DNA from: Arenicellales bacterium
Lineage (GTDB): Bacteria; Pseudomonadota; Gammaproteobacteria; Arenicellales; JAHEKD01
Assembly (NCBI GenBank): GCA_028284225.1
Contig: JANQSD010000022.1
Location: 99,777-163,776 of the forward strand
Reading direction: 5' to 3'
DNA: 64,000 nt
Position numbers and translations under genes: made by a program
Notes under the pieces: generated by a model
Told to the model about the DNA's origin: nothing
Databases searched by the model: none
Seen by the model: only the letters and a program-made list of their open reading frames with translations
In this document: positions 59,278 to 64,000 of the stretch, piece by piece
Layout of the letters: each line of letters begins with the position of its first letter
How positions within the stretch are numbered: the first letter of the stretch is position 1

Positions 59278-60891
59278 TTAACTACTCTGAGTGACTACAA
59301 ACGAGTCTGTACGTGCCATATCCCAGAACTTTTCGAAGGCCGGGTGGTTAGATTTTCCAGTTAACAATGAGCCTTCTTCAAGCCAGGCATATTGACTGGC
59401 CGCAGATCGAACGTCTGTGCTGCTGATACGCATCATCAAATGGTGCGGGGTGAATTCCGAAGCATCTTGCAAACCAGTAGCCTCTATCGTTTCCTTGAGC
59501 GCGTCCATAGTGTTGTTGTGAAAATTGGCAACTCGCTGAAATTTGTCGGCGACAACCAATGCTTTATAGCGCCCTTGATCTTGCGTTGTCACACCTGTTG
59601 GGCAGTGACCGGTGTGGCAGGCTTGCGCCTGAATGCAACCAATTGCAAACATAAAGCCGCGGGCCATATTACAAATGTCCGCACCCAGGCAAAATGTTCG
59701 CGACATATCAAAAGCACTGATAATCTTGCCGGAAACCACAATCTTAATTTCTTTTCTAAGGCCCAGTCCTAGAAGGGTATTGTGTACCAGCATCAAGCCT
59801 TCGCGAAGTGGGGCACCAATGTGGTCGGCAAATTCCACCGGAGCGGCACCGGTGCCACCCTCAGAACCGTCGACGGTAATAAAATCGGGTGTGGTTCCCG
59901 ATTCAATCATGGCCTTAGCAATACCAAAAAACTCCCAGGGGTGCCCGACACAAAGCTTTATACCTACAGGTTTGCCACCGGAAAGTTCCCGACATTTTTG
60001 GATGAAGGTCATCAATTCCAGTGGTGTTGTAAACGCACTGTGTCTAGAGGGACTATGGCAATCTTGCCCGACCGGGATACCCCTGGCCTCTGCTATTGCT
60101 TCAGTAACTTTAGCACCAGGTAGAATGCCGCCATGGCCGGGTTTAGCGCCTTGTGACAATTTGATTTCGATCATTTTGACTTGATCATCGATGGAGCGCT
60201 CGGCAAACATGTCTGGATTAAAGGTTCCGTCTTGATTACGGCAACCAAAGTAACCGCTGGCAATTTGCCAGATTAAATCACCACCATTTTCTTTATGAAA
60301 ACGTGAAATTGAGCCTTCACCAGTCGTATGAGCAAAACCGCCAACCTTGGCGCCTTTATTCAAGGCTAAAATCGCATTGGGTGAAAGTGCACCATAAGAC
60401 ATGCCTGAAATGTTCAATACCGAACTGCTATAAGGTTTGGTGCAATCTTTACTGCCAACCTGAACCCGAAAATCCGAGCTCTCCAGATGTGAAGGTGACA
60501 TGGAGTGATTGATCCATAAGTGACCGACGTTTCTTTGGTTTTTGAGTGTGCCGAAAGGCCTGAGTCCTTCCATGCCCTTAGCACGCCTATAAACCAATGC
60601 ACGCTGTTCGCGTGAAAATGGGACTTCGTCGTGATCGCTTTCCAGAAAATACTGACGAATTTCAGGCCTGAAGCTTTCGAACAAAAATCGCAGACGGGCA
60701 GTGACCGGATAGTTTTTTAGTACGGAGCTTTTGTTTTGGATGACATCATATAGCCCATATCCGCCGCCAACTAAGCCTAGTGTAAAAACTATACCTCCCC
60801 AAAATGGGGCCGCAACTGCCAAAACTAATCCAACGGGAATGGCTGCAAGGGTCAGCAACCACGGAATATAGCGTGTGTTATTTAAAATCAT
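59278..60891 (-). CDS. FMN-binding glutamate-synthase-family protein
   Basis: A 537-residue protein with two N-terminal membrane helices (about 12-47) and the GltB-like FMN/Fe-S barrel: GAKPGHGGILPGAKV, DCHSPSRHSAF, FITVDGSEGGTGAAPVEF, GADICNMARGFMFAIGCIQAQACHTGHCPTGV (3Fe-4S cysteines). It lacks the glutaminase and the central domain of GltB, as in the stand-alone membrane-tethered family whose acceptor is unknown. RBS GGAGAG. Confidence 0.9.
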   Translation of the reverse strand: MILNNTRYIPWLLTLAAIPVGLVLAVAAPFWGGIVFTLGLVGGGYGLYDVIQNKSSVLKNYPVTARLRFLFESFRPEIRQYFLESDHDEVPFSREQRALVYRRAKGMEGLRPFGTLKNQRNVGHLWINHSMSPSHLESSDFRVQVGSKDCTKPYSSSVLNISGMSYGALSPNAILALNKGAKVGGFAHTTGEGSISRFHKENGGDLIWQIASGYFGCRNQDGTFNPDMFAERSIDDQVKMIEIKLSQGAKPGHGGILPGAKVTEAIAEARGIPVGQDCHSPSRHSAFTTPLELMTFIQKCRELSGGKPVGIKLCVGHPWEFFGIAKAMIESGTTPDFITVDGSEGGTGAAPVEFADHIGAPLREGLMLVHNTLLGLGLRKEIKIVVSGKIISAFDMSRTFCLGADICNMARGFMFAIGCIQAQACHTGHCPTGVTTQDQGRYKALVVADKFQRVANFHNNTMDALKETIEATGLQDASEFTPHHLMMRISSTDVRSAASQYAWLEEGSLLTGKSNHPAFEKFWDMARTDSFVVTQSS

Positions 60892-61074
60892 AGAAACTCT
60901 CCAGTCACCATCTGTCTGTCAGCATTATAGACTTGTTGTGAAATCAAGACTATATCCTAAATTTGATTTTCCCGGGAAACAGATCCTAATGTAATGATTC
61001 TTAAATGAATTTTTTTTTAAGAACTTGAACTTTTCACACCAAAAACTTACTAAAGAAACTGTTGTTAATCAGGA

Positions 61075-61551
61075 ATGGGTAAGGCTATGGCGTCTCGAAA
61101 ATCAAACAAACGAAAATCTAAAAATACGATACGCCGAAAAAAAGGTCTTAAGTTTAATCGTCGCAGTCTGCTTCGTTTAGGCATAACCATGATGCTGGCG
61201 ATACCCGCTTACGTGGCTTTTTCAGCCTATTCAGGTAAACAGGAACAGCTGCATGATTTGAGTATTATTGGTCAGGGTAGTCCCGTTCTAGTTCAAATTC
61301 ACGATCCGCAATGTGGCCAATGTCGCACGCTCTTGTCCAGTGTTAATGCCGTCCTTGATGAATTTCCGGGGGTGGAATTTCGAATCGCCAACTATAGGTC
61401 AGATAAAGGCTATAAATTCTCTCTCGAGCATAATGTCAGTTATACAACCTTGTTATATTTTAATGACAAAGGCAGGAAAAAGGATGTTGCATTTGGATTG
61501 CAACAAGAGCAAGAAGTACGCTCTTTTCTCAAGAGTATGCATTCAGGCTAG
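61075..61551 (+). CDS. Membrane-anchored thioredoxin-fold protein (CGQC)
   Basis: A 158-residue protein. The N-terminus is highly basic (KSNKRKSKNTIRRKKGLKFNRR), then a membrane helix (about 33-51) and a thioredoxin-like domain with DPQCGQCRTLL (C80, C83). The basic N-terminus predicts an inner-membrane protein with the redox domain in the periplasm. ATG 61075 or 61087 may start it. It is a likely disulfide reductase of unknown partner. Confidence 0.7.
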   Translation: MGKAMASRKSNKRKSKNTIRRKKGLKFNRRSLLRLGITMMLAIPAYVAFSAYSGKQEQLHDLSIIGQGSPVLVQIHDPQCGQCRTLLSSVNAVLDEFPGVEFRIANYRSDKGYKFSLEHNVSYTTLLYFNDKGRKKDVAFGLQQEQEVRSFLKSMHSG

Positions 61552-62352
61552 CTATTGAGCAATTAAAAAGACTTCAAAATAATTCCCATGTTTGCTGCCC
61601 CAGGGGGGGAATGGTTCATCGCTGGTTAATCGGACTTTCAAAGCCTGGTAATTTAATTGTTCTCCCCGGTCGTCATAAATATCAAAGCCTTGGAAAGCTT
61701 CGGCTAAACGGTTTTTATCAATAGTTTTTGGAAAAAGCGGCAGGTGCAAGGACAGGTGAATTTTTTGCCCTGATCGTTGACTGAGCATTGCAATCTCGTC
61801 AGCAAGCAATCCTTCAGCCCCTTCAATGTCAATCTTTATTAAATCAATCTTATCTAAACCATGACGCCCAAATAAATTACTAATTGTAGTAGTTTGAATT
61901 TCAACCTCATCACCCTGGATTCCGAACGTACTGGTATCAGATTCACCTTCAACCAGTCCCATCTTTGACACTCCAGGTTTGTTACTTATAGCCTGATCAA
62001 GCAATGTGATTTTTGCAGCGATTTGAGGATTTAGATCCAGCATTTTTTTAATGGCTAAATAGCTTTTGGGATTAGGTTCCAGGGCAATAATTTTTCCGGC
62101 GCCACAAGCCAGTGCAAACAACAGAGTTGGTCCAATCCAGGCACCAATATCTAAAACTGTTGAACCGGGCTTGACAACCGACTGATAGATTCGCTCGGTG
62201 TCAGGTTCCCACCCATTTGCAAATTTTTTCCAGAATGGATGCTCTGGCACTGTAATGTTCTGGTTAGCGATAGACACTTCAGCCAGACTCTCATTCAGGC
62301 TGCTATAGCTACGCTCGAATAATGTGATATGGTTGTTGAGCCCTTCAATCAT
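61552..62352 (-). CDS. FkbM-family SAM-dependent methyltransferase
   Basis: A 266-residue methyltransferase: VLDIGAWIGPTLLFALACGAGKIIALEPNP (motifs I and II), then IDLIKIDIEGAEGLL. The substrate is unknown. It is the second FkbM gene of the window. It is alone on its strand, convergent with the thioredoxin-fold gene and divergent from the GFA pseudogene. Confidence 0.88.
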   Translation of the reverse strand: MIEGLNNHITLFERSYSSLNESLAEVSIANQNITVPEHPFWKKFANGWEPDTERIYQSVVKPGSTVLDIGAWIGPTLLFALACGAGKIIALEPNPKSYLAIKKMLDLNPQIAAKITLLDQAISNKPGVSKMGLVEGESDTSTFGIQGDEVEIQTTTISNLFGRHGLDKIDLIKIDIEGAEGLLADEIAMLSQRSGQKIHLSLHLPLFPKTIDKNRLAEAFQGFDIYDDRGEQLNYQALKVRLTSDEPFPPWGSKHGNYFEVFLIAQ

Positions 62353-62384
62353 ATTTATAACGTTAACAATATTGGGTTGTTATT

Positions 62385-62623
62385 ATGACTGAAATTAAAA
62401 CAGGAAGTTGCCATTGTGGTGCAGTCGAATTTCAGGTGATATTGGAATACGAAAACAACTAAACACTATTTTTGTAGCATCTGTAGTATTTACACTCATC
62501 CATCAGCGCCGTAGCAATCCGAATGAATTTGGCTTTAATATCGCTTGTCTCGAGGATGTTGATCCTTTTGCCGTAGGTGAAGTACCGATGGGAGATGATA
62601 TCAACCACCTCTGTGATAAATGA
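62385..62623 (+). pseudogene. GFA-family pseudogene with internal deletion and frameshift
   Basis: ATG 62385 begins MTEIKTGSCHCGAVEFQV, the GFA N-terminus, and stops after 25 codons at 62460. The expected middle (about 40-50 residues with the central CxxC) is gone. The later part reads KHYFCSICSIYTH in one frame, then continues in another as HQRRSNPNEFGFNIACLEDVDPFAVGEVPMGDDINHLCDK to the TGA at 62621, which is the GFA C-terminus. So it has both a deletion and a frameshift. Confidence 0.75.
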
Positions 62624-62629
62624 GGACGT

Positions 62630-62654
62630 AAAAAAAGGCCTGCAAAGCAGGCCT
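62630..62654 (-). terminator. Rho-independent terminator of the ABC binding-protein gene
   Basis: On the minus strand AGGCCTGC-TTT-GCAGGCCT is followed by TTTTTT. It lies about 105 bp after the stop of the binding-protein gene at 62759. Confidence 0.8.
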
Positions 62655-62758
62655 AAATAACACACATAGAGTAAATATTATCAGTTAACCTAGAACTCTC
62701 TACATATAGAGTGGTAAGCCTATGTGTACTTGTTCGCAGTCAACTGAGAAATCTAGAT

Positions 62759-64000
62759 TTAAGCAAACCACCAGCGTTCCAGACAACGTACGCCATCCAA
62801 ATCCCAGGAGGCCGCCATACGATCATGCCCAATTTTATCGCTGGTACCGAATACATAATTAGCAAACACTGGAACTACATAACCGTTATCATCGGCAATT
62901 AGCTGCTGCATTTCCGTGTACATTTCACGACGCAAGTTATCGTCTTTTTCTGTACGAGCTAATTTTAGAATTTCATTAAAACGCGGATTTTCCCAGTTGC
63001 ACTCATTCCATGGAGCACCTGCACTAAACGCTGTTGAGAACATCATGTCTTCAGTAGCACGTGGATTCCAGTAAGTTGCGACCCACGGTTCTACTTTATA
63101 AACGTCATTCCAATAACCATCATTGGGTTCGCGGACAACTTTTAAGTTAATACCTGCAGCTTTGAGGCTCTCTGCGTAAAGCACTGCAGTATCGATTGCG
63201 CCTGCAAACGCAGCGTCAGCAACGTTAATAGTTACATCAAGACTGGACAGGCCTGCTTTTTCAAGATGAAACTTAGCTTTGTCAGGATCGTATTCACGTT
63301 GAGGTAGTTCAGCATAATATTGATAAGATTTACCGATTGGATGATCATTACCGATATAACCATGCCCATATAATAATTTATCCAGTGTTTCCTGGCGGTT
63401 AATGCCGTATTTTAATGCCATTCTGACATCCAGGTTGGTAAAAGGCTCCAGATTAATTTGCATTGGGAAGGCATAGTATTGTGATCCGGAGGTTTCTTTA
63501 ATACTTATCCCAGGTGCTTTTTCTAGTCGGCTCAGAGTTTTTAGATCCAGCCGATCAACTGCGTCGACTTCACCTGTCAGTAGTGAATTTGTTCGCGCTG
63601 GTATATCAATGACTGAAAGCAATTCGATTGAATCAAAATGACCGGCACCTTCTTTCCAGTAATTAGGGTTGCGTTCTAATTTGGCACGTACGCCGGGCTC
63701 AAAAGACTTCAAGGTATAAGGTCCTGTACCAATACCTGAGTTTGTGTCCAGTTTGCCGTCAATAACGGGCATCATCGGGACGTGATAGTCGGTTAATAAT
63801 GCTGGAAAACCGACATTGCCTTCAGAAAGAGTTATTTCGATGGTATTAGCGTCTAATTTTTTGATGTCAGTAATCGGTGCCAGAATCGCTTTAGCGGCGG
63901 ATGAGGTGTCCTCTCCCCGGTGGTGATTAATTGAAGCAATAGCATCATCGGCATCAAATGTTTTAGCGTTATGGAATTCAACGCCCTGGCGTAGTTTAAA
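62759..64000 (-). CDS. ABC transporter substrate-binding protein, family 5 (5' end outside window)
   Basis: The open frame runs to the right edge, 413 codons, without a start. It is SBP_bac_5-like: FKLRQGVEFHNAKTFDADDAIASI, YTLKSFEPGVRAKLERNPNYWKEG, ALKYGINRQETLDKLLYGHG and WNECNWENPRFNEILKLAR. Such proteins bind peptides, nickel or opines in the periplasm for ABC import; the ligand is unknown. The signal peptide lies outside. The rest of the transporter is not in the window. A terminator follows. Confidence 0.9.
   Translation of the reverse strand, partial: FKLRQGVEFHNAKTFDADDAIASINHHRGEDTSSAAKAILAPITDIKKLDANTIEITLSEGNVGFPALLTDYHVPMMPVIDGKLDTNSGIGTGPYTLKSFEPGVRAKLERNPNYWKEGAGHFDSIELLSVIDIPARTNSLLTGEVDAVDRLDLKTLSRLEKAPGISIKETSGSQYYAFPMQINLEPFTNLDVRMALKYGINRQETLDKLLYGHGYIGNDHPIGKSYQYYAELPQREYDPDKAKFHLEKAGLSSLDVTINVADAAFAGAIDTAVLYAESLKAAGINLKVVREPNDGYWNDVYKVEPWVATYWNPRATEDMMFSTAFSAGAPWNECNWENPRFNEILKLARTEKDDNLRREMYTEMQQLIADDNGYVVPVFANYVFGTSDKIGHDRMAASWDLDGVRCLERWWFA

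Noticed and set aside
59633..60184. A 183-codon open frame on the plus strand
   Set aside because: Antisense to the FMN-glutamate-synthase-like gene, which has strong motifs throughout; no independent evidence of coding.
1..64000. CRISPR arrays, tRNA or rRNA genes, prophage
   Set aside because: No regularly spaced direct repeats, cloverleaf-like segments or phage structural genes were seen by reading; a tRNAscan or CRISPR search was not possible, so small tRNA genes could have been missed.

Overview
The window reads as an ordinary, gene-dense bacterial chromosome segment of moderate GC. The organism is most likely a free-living, aerobic, probably marine gammaproteobacterium. This is inferred from gene content (DUF6489, GFA, YHS, DUF938, FMN-glutamate-synthase-like, LLM flavin monooxygenase and many GST-type proteins) and cannot be fixed to a genus from sequence reading alone. 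No rRNA, tRNA, CRISPR array, prophage or intact insertion sequence was seen. Mobile signal is limited to small palindromic repeats and two MITE-like inverted-repeat elements.

Layout. 1-9.8 kb: an Lrp/AsnC tail, a hotdog thioesterase, a CpdA-like phosphodiesterase and a DMT transporter; then a minus-strand moaC / moeA-methyltransferase-PycTM run; two small proteins and a methyltransferase; then a minus-strand stress cluster (ArsR, AHSA1, GST, SigZ, GST). 9.9-23 kb: a TPR protein with a Cys-rich tail, a self-regulating MarR-GNAT fusion, a LysR/DMT pair, GFA, rhomboid, an Ogt plus Ada-AlkA alkylation-repair pair, further DMT transporters and an SDR. 23-26 kb: a membrane protein fusing a Pycsar-effector-like (PycTM) module to a DUF3616-like beta-propeller, and a TetR/FMN-oxidase operon with a perfect 33-bp palindrome. 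26-32 kb: a second LysR/DMT pair, MFS, a DddP-related M24 protein, YHS, and two MITE-like elements. 32.3-37.2 kb: a tight five-gene operon (DUF1185 protein, alpha/beta hydrolase, flavin reductase fusion, LLM monooxygenase, aldehyde dehydrogenase) that looks like an uncharacterised oxidative catabolic pathway. 37.3-48.2 kb: lipoprotein, dodecin-prephenate dehydratase, truncated globin-AlkC, assorted small enzymes, a PanB-like/HD pair, a Tat-exported aldo-keto reductase, a 2OG-oxygenase/HAD-dehalogenase pair and a 3-HIBDH-like dehydrogenase. 48.5-64 kb: an animal-type heme peroxidase, sterol-glucosyltransferase-like and LicA-like kinase genes, YceI, AraC/YHS, MFS, crotonase, glutamate-synthase-like protein, a membrane-tethered thioredoxin-fold protein, FkbM, a GFA pseudogene and a truncated peptide-type ABC binding protein.

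The strongest leads are two PycTM-family membrane proteins without a recognisable cyclase beside them (one fused to a propeller, one translationally coupled to a methyltransferase behind moeA), the LLM/flavin reductase/DUF1185 operon, and a dispersed palindromic repeat, one degenerate copy of which supplies the apparent start codon of a YceI lipoprotein gene. Several autoregulatory palindromes (ArsR, MarR, TetR) and an AraC-type direct repeat are directly visible.
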